A stretch of DNA of 34,821 nt from the NCBI RefSeq assembly GCF_920984675.1, contig NZ_CAKLBV010000049.1, positions 1 to 34,821 on the forward strand, given 5' to 3'. Below the pieces are notes generated by a model. That model was not told the DNA's origin. It worked only from the letters and a program-made list of their open reading frames with translations, and ran no database searches. Every line of letters begins with the position of its first letter. The first letter of the stretch is position 1. This stretch comes from Methylobacterium sp. Leaf118. GTDB taxonomy: Bacteria; Pseudomonadota; Alphaproteobacteria; Rhizobiales; Beijerinckiaceae. The position numbers and the translations under genes were made by a program. Below, one piece after another: positions 22,661-34,154 of this stretch.

Positions 22661-23763
22661 CCCGTCGCGGCCTTGGCCTCGGCCTCCTCGCCACTGGGAT
22701 CGGCGGCACCGCGGGGGTCGCCCTGCTCGGGCCGGAGCGCATCGAACGCGCGGTGACCGGTGCCGGTCCCGATCCGAGCACCCTGTGGGGCTTCATCGGC
22801 GGCGAGAAGGTCGATTTCGTGCGCAATCCGAAGGTGCGCGCGCTCCTCTCCCGCCGCTACGGCCTCGCCCTCGACGCCCGCCGGGCAGGCTCGATCGAGA
22901 TGGTGGGTGATCCGGCGCTCACCCGGCAGCAGCCGCCCTGGCTCTGGCCGGCCCATTCCGTGATGACCCAGATGGCCCGCAGCAACGGCCTGCCGGTGCG
23001 GCGCGACGAGGTCGTCTTCACCTCGCCCCTCGTCCTCTATTCCTGGACGCCGGTGGTCGCCGCCTTGGAGACGGCCGGCTTTGTCGAGCGGCAGGGCGGC
23101 ATCCACACCGTCCGGATGGCGCCCCTGATGGAGGCGATCGAGCGCGGCCTGGCGTGGCGCGACCTCGGGGTGCCCGAACTCTACGGTCGGGCCGTCGTCA
23201 CCACGACCGATCCGACCCGTTCCAATTCCGGCTTCAGCTTCGCCGCTCTGCTCGCCAACCTGTTCGCCGGGGAGGTCGCCAGCCCCGAGTCCCTCGCCCG
23301 CGACGGGGCGCGCCTGCGCAGCGTGTTCGCCCGCATGGGCTACAAGGAAGCGTCCAGCGGCACGCACTGGAACAGCTACCTGACCGAAGGGATGGGCGGC
23401 AAACCGCTGATCGCCGCCTACGAGAGCCAGTTGGTCGAGTTCATCCTCGCCAACCCGGCGCGTTGGGCCTCGCTGCAATCGGCCGCCGTCCGGCCGGTGA
23501 TGCTCTATCCGACGCCCACCGTCACCTCGGTCCATCCGATCATCAGCCTGACGGCGCAGGCCGACCGCCTCGTCGAAGCGCTGACCGATCCGGAGCTGCA
23601 GGATCTCGCCTGGAGCGAGCACGGCTTCCGCGGGCGTCTCGGCGCGGTCGGCCGCGGGGGCCCGGCATTCGAGGGGCTCAGCCCGAGCCCCGCCCCTCTC
23701 ATGCCGATGCCGGACGCGCCGACGATGCTCACCGTCGTCGATCGCCTGCGGACGCCGACCTGA
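22651..23763 (+). CDS. Solute-binding-protein-like exported protein, possible Tat substrate
   Basis: A 370-residue protein from the ATG at 22651 with GGGAGG 8 bases upstream. The N-terminus 'MALTRRGLGLGLLATGIGGT' has a twin-arginine followed by a hydrophobic stretch, compatible with Tat or a membrane anchor. The body resembles an extracellular solute-binding protein: 'WGFIGGEKVDFVRNPKVRAL', 'VVFTSPLVLYSWTPVVAALE', 'YGRAVVTTTDPTRSNSGFSF' and 'IAAYESQLVEFILANP'. The 'TDPTRSNSG' stretch recalls ligand loops of binding proteins. It is the last gene of the telA operon. With the VWA lipoprotein it makes two binding-protein-like products without a transporter. Its ligand is unknown. Confidence 0.75.
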   Translation: MALTRRGLGLGLLATGIGGTAGVALLGPERIERAVTGAGPDPSTLWGFIGGEKVDFVRNPKVRALLSRRYGLALDARRAGSIEMVGDPALTRQQPPWLWPAHSVMTQMARSNGLPVRRDEVVFTSPLVLYSWTPVVAALETAGFVERQGGIHTVRMAPLMEAIERGLAWRDLGVPELYGRAVVTTTDPTRSNSGFSFAALLANLFAGEVASPESLARDGARLRSVFARMGYKEASSGTHWNSYLTEGMGGKPLIAAYESQLVEFILANPARWASLQSAAVRPVMLYPTPTVTSVHPIISLTAQADRLVEALTDPELQDLAWSEHGFRGRLGAVGRGGPAFEGLSPSPAPLMPMPDAPTMLTVVDRLRTPT

Positions 23764-23822
23764 CCGCGCGCGCCGGCCTCTCGGCCGCATCGCGCCGGCC
23801 CGTGCCGGAACGGGCGCGGCCC

Positions 23823-24134
23823 CTATCGGGACCCGAGGCGCTCGCTGTCGACGAACCAGGTCTTGCCCCGGTAGCGGATCTCCGCCGCGCCTTCCCAGGC
23901 CTCGTCGTCGACGAGGCGGACCCGCGTGCCGGGCGCCAGACGCAGCGGGCAGGCTTTGCTCATCCGCGCCCCACGGGCTGTGAGCGAGGCCAGTCCATAT
24001 TCGTGCCACGCCGCCCAGCTGTCGCACAGGTAGGCGTCGCGCCGGACGGTCACCGTCCGGTCCGCCGCCGCGAGCCGCCCGCCCGATGCCAGAACGACCA
24101 GCGTCGCGGCCAGGATGGGGTGGAAGGCCCGCAC
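23823..24134 (-). CDS. Small secreted protein with SH3-like ending
   Basis: A 103-residue protein starting at a GTG at 24132-24134, chosen because GGAGGAGGA lies 8 bases upstream and a signal peptide follows at once ('RAFHPILAATLVVLASGGR', cut near Ala-Ala-Ala). The frame is open far upstream without good signals. The mature part has two cysteines ('AYLCDSWAAW', 'SKACPLRLAPG') and a beta-rich ending 'TRVRLVDDEAWEGAAEIRYR' before 'GKTWFVDSERLGSR', suggestive of a small SH3-type fold. No firm family. It converges with the telA operon. Confidence 0.65.
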   Translation of the reverse strand: MRAFHPILAATLVVLASGGRLAAADRTVTVRRDAYLCDSWAAWHEYGLASLTARGARMSKACPLRLAPGTRVRLVDDEAWEGAAEIRYRGKTWFVDSERLGSR

Positions 24135-24386
24135 AGGCTCGATCCTCCTCCGTCGGCGCGCCGCCAGGGGCGACACGCCAGCGCCCGCCGAGCATGGGCG
24201 GAACCGAGCATAGCGCGCGGCGAACGCCTTCGCCAAACAATCGACCGCCGTCCCGCCGGGGCCGGGGTCGGCACCCGCCAGCGCGGGTCGCCATTGCAGG
24301 GGCCGGGTGCGGCGCCTTACACGGAGTTGACGTGAGGATCGACACCGCGACGCGGGCGGGCCGACGGGATGGCGGGAACAGGCAGC

Positions 24387-24929
24387 ATGTCCGAACGGGC
24401 GGGCCGGCGGTGGATCTGCGCTTTGCCGGTGCTCCTCTCTCTCCCGACGATCTCGGTCGCCGAGCCGGCGGACGGCTTCGAGACGGTCGCCTGCGATCGG
24501 CCGATCGTCCCGGCGCTGGTGGGCGCCAAGACGGGGGCCGCCGGCCCGGTGGTTCGCATCGAGGCGCGGCGGAGCGCCCTCGGCCTGAAGCATCTCGGGG
24601 CCGAGGTGATCGAGCCCGGCATCAACACGGTCAATTGGCGCCTCTGCGGCCGGACCTTCGTCGTGCTCGACATGCGCGACGTCGCGCGCGACGCGATCGA
24701 GCTGCCCGCTCCGACCCGCGAAACGCCCGCCTTCTCGACCGCCTCGTGCCTCGCGAACGGGCGGCTCCTCGAAGGGGCCTTCGTCGGTGTCTTCGCCAAG
24801 GCCGCGAAGGAGGCGGGCCCGCAACGACCGGTGATCGCGGCCTGGCGCATCGACCCGCGCCAAGGCCGGTTCGTCCCGCTCCGAGCCGGCGCGACCTGCA
24901 TGACGGACGGCATCGTCGCGTCGGAGTAA
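24387..24929 (+). CDS. Secreted protein of unknown function
   Basis: A 180-residue protein from the ATG at 24387 with CAGG 6 bases upstream; an ATG at 24369 would add six residues. The signal peptide is 'RRWICALPVLLSLPTISVA', cut before Glu-Pro. The mature part begins 'DGFETVACDRPIVPALVGA' and contains four cysteines: 'VACDRP', 'WRLCGRTFVVLDM', 'STASCLANGRLLEG' and 'AGATCMTDG'. These could form two disulphides in the periplasm. It is divergent from the small SH3-like gene. I do not recognise the family. Confidence 0.7.
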   Translation: MSERAGRRWICALPVLLSLPTISVAEPADGFETVACDRPIVPALVGAKTGAAGPVVRIEARRSALGLKHLGAEVIEPGINTVNWRLCGRTFVVLDMRDVARDAIELPAPTRETPAFSTASCLANGRLLEGAFVGVFAKAAKEAGPQRPVIAAWRIDPRQGRFVPLRAGATCMTDGIVASE

Positions 24930-25111
24930 CGCGACCACCGTTGGTCACCCTCGGCGCGCTACCGGCCGGCCCGATTCCTGGCGAGCCGGCCGCCCCCACG
25001 GCGTGATCGCATCGTCCTCCAGAAGCGGACGGAGCGCTCGTGCGGGCTCCCCCGCCTCGCCGGGCGGCGGCAGCCCGGCCGGGCCGGACGGCTCACCTCA
25101 GGGCGTCCCGC

Positions 25112-25552
25112 TCACTGGGCCTGGGCCAGCAGCGGCTCGAAGCGCTTCTGCGCCAGCTTGCCATGCGTGACGCCCTTGGCGGCCTCCAGGTTGTCGCGCT
25201 TGTCTCCGACGACGACCACCGCGACCATGCCCATCAGGTAATGCGGCGAGCATTTGAGGCCGTAGACGCCCTCCTTGTCGAAGGTCACGACCGCGTCCTG
25301 GCCAACGGCGGTCTTCACGTAGTCGGCGCCCTCGGGCGCCATGCCCTTCACCGTCTCGACATTGTGGCCCTTGTCGGTCGGCACGAACTTGATGCGATCC
25401 CCGGGCTTCAACCGCACGAAAGCGGGATCGAACACCATCGCTCCGCCGGGCCCACTATTGAGCATCCTGACCGTCACCTCGTCGGCCGAGGCGGGAAACG
25501 CCGCGACGGCGAGAGCGGCCCCGAGACAAATCGTTCTGAACAGCATCGGCAT
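25112..25552 (-). CDS. Pseudoazurin (type 1 blue copper protein)
   Basis: A 146-residue periplasmic electron carrier. The signal peptide ends at Ala23 ('ALAVAAFPASA'), giving a mature start Asp-Glu-Val. The type 1 copper ligands are His63 in 'DKGHNVETVKG' and Cys101, His104 and Met109 in 'KCSPHYLMGM'. In mature numbering these are His40, Cys78, His81 and Met86, exactly as in characterised pseudoazurins. An ATG two codons later (25546) has better spacing from the GAGGA site and may be the true start. Pseudoazurin donates electrons to nitrite or nitrous oxide reductases, peroxidases or oxidases in alphaproteobacteria. No denitrification gene is next to it here, so its partner is open. Confidence 0.95.
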   Translation of the reverse strand: MPMLFRTICLGAALAVAAFPASADEVTVRMLNSGPGGAMVFDPAFVRLKPGDRIKFVPTDKGHNVETVKGMAPEGADYVKTAVGQDAVVTFDKEGVYGLKCSPHYLMGMVAVVVVGDKRDNLEAAKGVTHGKLAQKRFEPLLAQAQ

Positions 25553-25839
25553 GATCCTCGGAATTGTTCTTAAATTGACGTCCCATCCGCGCCAATTGTC
25601 GTTCGATATCGCGTTTCTATTGCGGTAAAAACGACTATCTTCTTGAACAATTCTTCTTACAAGCGTCCCGCCCTGCGGCAGGCAGGCGAACCGGGCGCGG
25701 CCCTTTCAAAGCCAGGCGGCAGCGTGTAAACGCGGGGCTTGACGATCATCCAAGCCGCCCGCACCCCTCGGGCGCCGCCCGAGCCGAGGCGGCGTGCGGG
25801 GGCGAACGCGCGCGGCCGAATCAAGACCCAAGGCGCGCA

Positions 25840-29313
<3,474 letters not shown>

Positions 29314-29385
29314 ATCCCTTCGGAGCGCGTGGCGGCCCTGATCCCTCAGGGCACGGCGCGCCCCGAACACCAGAGCCGTTTTCCG

Positions 29386-29418
29386 GCCCGGAAGGAGTTC
29401 GCTCCGGCCGGGCTTCTT
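29386..29418 (+). terminator. UUCG-loop hairpin between carB and greA
   Basis: Six pairs (29386-29391 with 29408-29413), a 2x2 internal loop and four pairs (29394-29397 with 29402-29405) around a TTCG tetraloop, followed by TTCTTCATT. This is a good intrinsic terminator for carB. It ends about 18 bases before the greA start, so it could also attenuate read-through. Confidence 0.7.
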
Positions 29419-29435
29419 CATTGTGGCGCGAGACC

Positions 29436-29918
29436 ATGAGCATCGACAAGGTTCCGATCACGGCCCGCGGCTTCGCAGCCCTCGAGGCGGAGCTGAAGCA
29501 GCGCCAGCAGGTGGACCGTCCCCGGATCATCCAGGCGATCTCCGAGGCCCGCGCGCTCGGCGACCTGTCCGAGAACGCGGAGTACCATGCCGCCAAGGAG
29601 GCCCAGTCCCACAACGAGGGGCGGGTGCTGGAGCTGGAGAGCATGATCGCCCGCGCCGAGATCATCGACACCTCGAAGCTGTCGGGCGCCAAGATCAAGT
29701 TCGGCGCCCGGGTGAAGCTCGTGGACGAGGACACCGAGGAGGAGAAGACCTACCAACTCGTCGGCGAGCCGGAGGCGGACGTGCATGAGGGCCGGGTCTC
29801 GATCACCTCGCCCATCGCCCGGGCCCTGATCGGCAAGGCCGTCGGCGACACTGTCGAGGTGACGACGCCGGGCGGCGGCAAGTCCTACGAGGTCGTCGCC
29901 ATCGAGTGGGGGGCCTGA
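29436..29918 (+). CDS. greA: Transcription elongation factor GreA
   Basis: A 160-residue factor that enters the RNA polymerase secondary channel and stimulates transcript cleavage to rescue backtracked complexes. The ATG at 29436 gives the usual start 'MSIDKVPITARGFAALEAEL'; a GTG/TTG at 29421 is unlikely. The coiled-coil tip carries the acidic pair Asp43 and Glu46 in 'ALGDLSENAEYHAAKEAQ'. The C-terminal FKBP-like domain contains 'YQLVGEPEADVHEGRVSITS' and 'PIARALIGKAVGDTVEV'. Length is normal. It is followed after 5 bases by a secreted-protein gene. Confidence 0.97.
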   Translation: MSIDKVPITARGFAALEAELKQRQQVDRPRIIQAISEARALGDLSENAEYHAAKEAQSHNEGRVLELESMIARAEIIDTSKLSGAKIKFGARVKLVDEDTEEEKTYQLVGEPEADVHEGRVSITSPIARALIGKAVGDTVEVTTPGGGKSYEVVAIEWGA

Positions 29919-29923
29919 GGCCC

Positions 29924-30427
29924 GTGCGGGCGCCGGGTCGCTTCGCGGGCCGTCTGGCGGGCCTTCTGGCCCTCTGGCTCGCCGGCCCGGCCGTTGCGCA
30001 GGATTTCGGCCGCTTCGGCGGCGTCGCAGTGGATGTCCGCCCGCTCGCGGCCTATGGCCGGGGGCCCCAGGCGGACGCCCTGCGCGCCGACCTGACCGCC
30101 GCCCTGCAGCGCCATTTCGGCGACCGGATCGTGCGCGGCGGCCCGACCCTGGTGGTGCGGGTGAGCGGCCTGTCGCTCACCCCCTATGCCGGCGGACAGG
30201 GCAGCCGGAGCGGCGGCTTCGGCGGCGGCGGCGAGACCGACTATCTCGAGGGAGAGGCCCTTCTGGTCGGACCGAACGGGGCGATCCTGGCGCGCCATCC
30301 GCAGCTCTCGGCCCTGCCGTCGAGTTCGGGCGGGGCGTGGTACGATCCGGCCTCCGAACGGCGGCGGGTCGCGGCTCTCGCCGAGCACTACGCGGCGTGG
30401 CTGCGGCGCAGGCTTCCGGCCCAGTAA
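29924..30427 (+). CDS. Secreted protein of unknown function
   Basis: A 167-residue protein from the GTG at 29924, with GAGG a few bases upstream, five bases after the greA stop; a GTG at 29906 would overlap greA. The signal peptide is 'FAGRLAGLLALWLAGPAVA', cut before Gln-Asp-Phe. The mature part holds 'LRADLTAALQRHFGDRIVRG' and 'GPTLVVRVSGLSLTPYAGG', a Gly/Ser-rich loop ('GGQGSRSGGFGGGGETDYLE'), then 'EGEALLVGPNGAILARHPQL'. The layout recalls periplasmic lipoprotein-like domains of the DUF4136 or LptE sort, but I cannot assign it. Probably co-transcribed with greA and the ELM1-like gene. Confidence 0.7.
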   Translation: MRAPGRFAGRLAGLLALWLAGPAVAQDFGRFGGVAVDVRPLAAYGRGPQADALRADLTAALQRHFGDRIVRGGPTLVVRVSGLSLTPYAGGQGSRSGGFGGGGETDYLEGEALLVGPNGAILARHPQLSALPSSSGGAWYDPASERRRVAALAEHYAAWLRRRLPAQ

Positions 30428-30463
30428 GGCCGGGGCGCGGACCATCGACGAGGGCGGGGCGGC

Positions 30464-31549
30464 GTGAGCGGGAACGGGGCGTTGACGGGGGACGGCAGCC
30501 TGCCGGCCGAACTCGCGCGGGCCCGCGCCTGGATCGTGACCGACGGCAAGGCCGGCGACGAGAACCAGTGCCTCGGCCTGGCCCAGGCCCTCGGCCTCGA
30601 CGCCGAGATCCGCCGGATCCCCCGCGGCCGTCCCCTGCTCTGGACGGCGCCCTGGGGACCGGTCGATCCCCGCGACGCGCCGGGACGGGCGGGCGGCCTG
30701 CTGGAAGGCCCCCTGCCCGACATCCTCATCGCCTCCGGGCGCCGGGCGGTGCCCTACCTGCGCGCTGTGCGCCGCGCCGCGAACGGGCACACCTTCACGG
30801 CCTTCCTCAAGGACCCGCGCACCGGCCACGACACCGCGGATTTCATCTGGGTGCCGGATTACGACGACCTGCGCGGACCCAACGTCTTCACGACGCTGAC
30901 GCCGCCGCACACCGTCTCGCGCACCCGGCTCGACGCCGCCCGGGCCAACCCGGACCCGCGGCTGGTCGCCGTGCCCTGGCCACGCATCGCCGTTCTGATC
31001 GGCGGCGACAGCCGGCACCTGCGCTACCGCCCCGCCGACATGCGCCGGCTGGTGCGCGACCTCACCAAGCTCGCCGATGGCGGCTGCGCCCTGATGATGA
31101 CGGTCTCGCGCCGCACCCCGCCGGACCTTCGCGCGGCCCTGGACGACCTCGTGAGCCGCAAGGGCGGCTTCCTGTGGGACGGAACCGGCGAGAATCCCTA
31201 TGTCGGGATGCTCGCCATCGCCAACCACATCGTCGTCACCTCGGATTCCGCCAACATGGTCGGGGAGGCGGCGAGCACGGGCGTGCCGATCCTCCTGTTC
31301 GACCTGCCGCGTACCTATATCCGGCATCGGCGGATGTTCGCGGGGCTCGCCATGGCGGGCGTGCTCAAGCCGTTCATCGGCCGGCTCGAAGCCCTGCGCT
31401 ACGCGCCGATCGACGCGACGCCGGAGATCGCGGCGGCCTTGGCGGAGGCCTACGAGGAGCATCGGAAGCGCCGCGCGGCGGGTCGCCCCGCCGCGGAATC
31501 GGTGGCGCCGCCGCAACCGGCCGCCGATGCGGCCCGGGGAAGATTTTAG
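30464..31549 (+). CDS. ELM1/DUF1022-family nucleoside-diphosphate-sugar epimerase-like protein
   Basis: A 361-residue protein from a GTG at 30464 with GGGGCGG upstream. Family signatures are 'WIVTDGKAGDENQCLGLAQA' near the start, 'LPDILIASGRRAVPYLRAVR', 'FIWVPDYDDLRGPNVFTTLT', 'IAVLIGGDSRHLRYRPADMR' and 'HIVVTSDSANMVGEAASTG' followed by 'PILLFDLP'. This is the bacterial counterpart of the plant mitochondrial-fission protein ELM1, with a glycosyltransferase-B-like layout. The bacterial function is not established; a sugar-transfer role at the envelope is possible. The C-terminal 35 residues are Ala/Pro-rich and probably disordered. It follows the secreted-protein gene by 36 bases. Confidence 0.88.
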   Translation: MSGNGALTGDGSLPAELARARAWIVTDGKAGDENQCLGLAQALGLDAEIRRIPRGRPLLWTAPWGPVDPRDAPGRAGGLLEGPLPDILIASGRRAVPYLRAVRRAANGHTFTAFLKDPRTGHDTADFIWVPDYDDLRGPNVFTTLTPPHTVSRTRLDAARANPDPRLVAVPWPRIAVLIGGDSRHLRYRPADMRRLVRDLTKLADGGCALMMTVSRRTPPDLRAALDDLVSRKGGFLWDGTGENPYVGMLAIANHIVVTSDSANMVGEAASTGVPILLFDLPRTYIRHRRMFAGLAMAGVLKPFIGRLEALRYAPIDATPEIAAALAEAYEEHRKRRAAGRPAAESVAPPQPAADAARGRF

Positions 31550-31551
31550 GG

Positions 31552-31564
31552 TCTCGGCCCGAGA
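31552..31564. promoter_or_regulatory. Perfect dyad TCTCGG-C-CCGAGA upstream of trxB
   Basis: A 13-base perfect inverted repeat two bases after the ELM1-like stop, about 180 bases before trxB. The one-base centre rules out an RNA hairpin of this size, so a protein-binding site is likelier. No regulator can be named. Confidence 0.35.
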
Positions 31565-31744
31565 GATGGTGGCCCTCGCCGAGGGCGGTGGCGACGCGGG
31601 AGCCGCGCCCCAAGGGGTGTTCCAGCGCACGCCCCCGCAAAAATTCGACGCGGGTGCGGTGTCGAACGGCGCGCCCGGGCAGACAAGACGAGACGACCGC
31701 CAGTCCCGCGGGAGGCGGGCTCGGCAGACAGGAGACGGCGCAAC

Positions 31745-32719
31745 ATGGCCCATACCCACGCGAGGCTCGTGATCATCGGCTCGGGCCCAGCCGGCTACAC
31801 AGCTGCGATCTATGCCGCCCGCGCCCTGGTCGAGCCGCTGCTGATCTCCGGCTTCCAGCCCGGCGGCCAGCTCATGATCACGACCGATGTCGAGAACTAC
31901 CCGGGCTTCGCCGAGGCGATCCAGGGTCCCTGGCTGATGGAGCAGATGCGCCTTCAGGCCGAGCATGTCGGCACGACGATCGTCTCGGAATACATCACCA
32001 AGGTCGATCTGAAGGTGCGCCCGTTCCGGCTCGAGGCCGATTCCGGCGAGACCTACAGCTGCGACGCGCTGATCATCGCCACCGGCGCCCAGGCGAAATG
32101 GCTCGGCCTGCCGTCGGAGGCGGCGTTCCAGGGCTTCGGCGTCTCGGCCTGCGCGACCTGCGACGGCTTCTTCTTCCGCGGCAAGGACGTGACCGTCGTG
32201 GGCGGCGGCAACACCGCCGTCGAGGAGGCCCTCTATCTCGCCAACCTCGCCAAATCCGTCACGGTGATCCATCGCCGGGGCGAGTTCCGGGCCGAGCGCA
32301 TCCTGCAGGAGCGCCTGTTCAAGCACGCCAACGTCACGGTGAAGTGGCACCACGCCGTGGAGGAGATCTGCGGATCGACCAAGCCGGTCTCGGTCACGCA
32401 TCTGCGCCTCAAGGATCTGCGCTCCGGCGAGATCGTCGAGCACCCCACCCACGGCCTGTTCGTGGCGATCGGCCATCAGCCCGCCACGGCGATCTTCGAG
32501 GGGCAGCTGCCGATGCGCCAGGGCGGCTATCTCACCGTCGCGCCGGGCACGACCGCGACCGAGGTGCCCGGCGTGTTCGCGGCGGGCGACGTCACCGACG
32601 ACGTCTACCGGCAGGCGATCACCGCCGCCGGAATGGGCTGCATGGCCGCCCTGGAGGCGGAGAAGTATCTCGCGGCCCTCGATGTGGGCGACAGCCCGGC
32701 CAAAGCCGCGGCGGAGTGA
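31745..32719 (+). CDS. trxB: Thioredoxin reductase (NADPH)
   Basis: A 324-residue flavoenzyme reducing thioredoxin with NADPH. GGAGA lies 11 bases before the ATG. It has the FAD-binding 'VIIGSGPAGYTAAIYAARA', the substrate-side 'QPGGQLMITTDVENYPGF', the redox pair Cys136-Ala-Thr-Cys139 in 'SACATCDGFFFRGK', the NADPH-binding 'VTVVGGGNTAVEEALYLA' with 'VIHRRGEFRAERI', and the closing 'GVFAAGDVTDDVYRQAITAA'. Length and motifs match E. coli TrxB closely. A hairpin follows at 32749-32780, then the lysR gene. Confidence 0.97.
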   Translation: MAHTHARLVIIGSGPAGYTAAIYAARALVEPLLISGFQPGGQLMITTDVENYPGFAEAIQGPWLMEQMRLQAEHVGTTIVSEYITKVDLKVRPFRLEADSGETYSCDALIIATGAQAKWLGLPSEAAFQGFGVSACATCDGFFFRGKDVTVVGGGNTAVEEALYLANLAKSVTVIHRRGEFRAERILQERLFKHANVTVKWHHAVEEICGSTKPVSVTHLRLKDLRSGEIVEHPTHGLFVAIGHQPATAIFEGQLPMRQGGYLTVAPGTTATEVPGVFAAGDVTDDVYRQAITAAGMGCMAALEAEKYLAALDVGDSPAKAAAE

Positions 32720-33085
32720 GGCCAGGCGGACCGCAGACGCGACCCGCTGCGCCGATTCCGACATCCTTCGGGATCGGCGCCGCGTGACATACGCGGGGCC
32801 GCACGCAACGCCGGGTCACGGCGGCGTCTGCCCAGCAACGGGGTGACGGCGGAAGTTCTGGGGGCGGCGGGGCAGGATTTTCCCGCGCGTTTCCCTGTTG
32901 ACGGTCGCTGCGACGCAACCAAATCGCAAGCTTGACGTCCTATCCTGAACGATGCGGACTGCGGCAGGTTTCGCGGACGGGTCCTTTGTCCAACATGGCG
33001 GGGGACAGACAGACTTGTGTCGTGCAGTGCCCGAAGGTCGCGGCCTCCCGTGACGGGCAGACCTCGACGGGCGGGAGTGACGACC
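32720..33085. other. 366-base gap between trxB and lysR
   Basis: Holds the hairpin at 32749-32780. Two TTGACG elements, at about 32900 and 32933, could be -35 boxes for lysR, but neither has a convincing -10 at the right spacing. No gene seen. Confidence 0.5.
32749..32780 (+). terminator. Hairpin after trxB
   Basis: Twelve pairs (32749-32760 with 32769-32780, one G.T) with an 8-base loop, 30 bases after the trxB stop. No T-run. Confidence 0.6.
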
Positions 33086-33976
33086 TTGGATTGGGACAAG
33101 ATCCGGATTTTCCTCAATGTCGCGGAAGCCGGGAGCTTCACGCGGGCGGGCGACGACATCGGCTTGAGCCAGTCCGCGGTGAGCCGGCAAATCAGTGCCC
33201 TCGAGCGCGAATTGAAGGCGCCGCTCTTCCACCGGCACGCCCGCGGCCTGATCCTGACCGAGCAGGGCGACCTCCTGTTCCGTGCTGCGCGGGACATGAA
33301 GCTGCGGCTCGAGAACACCCGCGCCCGCCTCGTCGAGACGAGCGAGCGCCCCTCCGGCGATCTGCGGGTGACGACGACGGTCGGCCTCGGCTCGTCCTGG
33401 CTCGCGGGCCGCGTCTCGGAATTCCTCGATCTCTACCCGGATGTGCGGGTCGAGTTGGTGCTCACCAACGAGGAGCTCGACCTGGCCATGCGCGAGGCCG
33501 ACATCGCCATCCGGATGCGCCGGCCGGCCCAGCCCGACCTGATCCAGCGGCGGCTGTTCACGGTGCATTACCACGCCTTCGCCAGCGGCGATTACGTGAA
33601 GCGCTTCGGCGAGCCCAAGACCGTGGCCGACCTCGACGAGCACCGCCTCGTCTCGTTCGGCGGCAACGAGCCGTCCTACCTGCTGGCCACGCATTACCTC
33701 GCCAGCATCGGCCGCGAGGGCGACGATCGCCGGCCGATCCACTTCACCGTCAACAACGTCACCGCGCTCCACAAGGCGATGGAGGCGGGCATCGGCGTCG
33801 GCATCCTGCCGGATTACGCGGTCGAGGGGCAGGAGACCCTGGTCCAGGTCCTGCGCGAGGTCGAGATGCCGACCATGGAAAGCTATCTCGTCTACGCCGA
33901 GGAGATGCGCACGGTCGCCCGCGTCCAGGCGTTCCGCGACTTCCTCGTGAACAAGGCCCAGCGCTGGACCTATTGA
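33086..33976 (+). CDS. LysR-family transcriptional regulator
   Basis: A 296-residue regulator. I start it at the TTG at 33086, which gives the common LysR opening 'MDWDKIRIFLNVAEAGSF' and sits 8 bases after GGGAG; a GTG at 33077 is the main alternative. The N-terminal winged helix reads 'RAGDDIGLSQSAVSRQISAL', with 'LFHRHARGLILTEQGDLLF'. From about residue 90 comes the effector-binding domain of periplasmic-binding type ('GDLRVTTTVGLGSSWLAGRV', 'EADIAIRMRRPAQPDLIQRR', 'ALHKAMEAGIGVGILPDYA'). Placement between trxB and aroQ-accB recurs in related alphaproteobacteria as I recall it. Its effector and targets are unknown. Confidence 0.93.
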   Translation: MDWDKIRIFLNVAEAGSFTRAGDDIGLSQSAVSRQISALERELKAPLFHRHARGLILTEQGDLLFRAARDMKLRLENTRARLVETSERPSGDLRVTTTVGLGSSWLAGRVSEFLDLYPDVRVELVLTNEELDLAMREADIAIRMRRPAQPDLIQRRLFTVHYHAFASGDYVKRFGEPKTVADLDEHRLVSFGGNEPSYLLATHYLASIGREGDDRRPIHFTVNNVTALHKAMEAGIGVGILPDYAVEGQETLVQVLREVEMPTMESYLVYAEEMRTVARVQAFRDFLVNKAQRWTY

Positions 33977-34154
33977 GGCCCGGCCCGACGCTCCAGGCCC
34001 ACGAGGGCTCCGGAGCCCCGCTACGGGTGGCCCGAGGTAGGCCGCGCCGGAGATCGCGCATGGCCCGCTCTTGTCGCGGCGGGACGCTCTCGTCTAAGAC
34101 CGGCGCTCCCGCCGGGCGCTTCGCGAAGCCTCCGGCCGACGATCTCCGGCTGGC

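Noticed and set aside
19818..22826. A 1002-residue minus-strand frame across the telA operon
   Set aside because: Arg/Gly/Pro-rich shadow without motifs, lying opposite four well-supported overlapping genes.
20427..23763. A classical ABC importer operon
   Set aside because: Two binding-protein-like genes are present, but no permease or ATPase gene lies in or beside the operon.
25600..25670. FNR/Anr or NnrR box upstream of pseudoazurin
   Set aside because: AT-rich stretch inspected, but no TTGAT-N4-ATCAA-like match was found.
29885..32764. A 959-residue minus-strand frame over greA to trxB
   Set aside because: Shadow frame; four motif-rich genes are on the plus strand.
30337..32787. An 816-residue plus-strand frame across the ELM1-like and trxB genes
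   Set aside because: Out-of-frame reading of both genes, Arg/Pro-rich, no domains.
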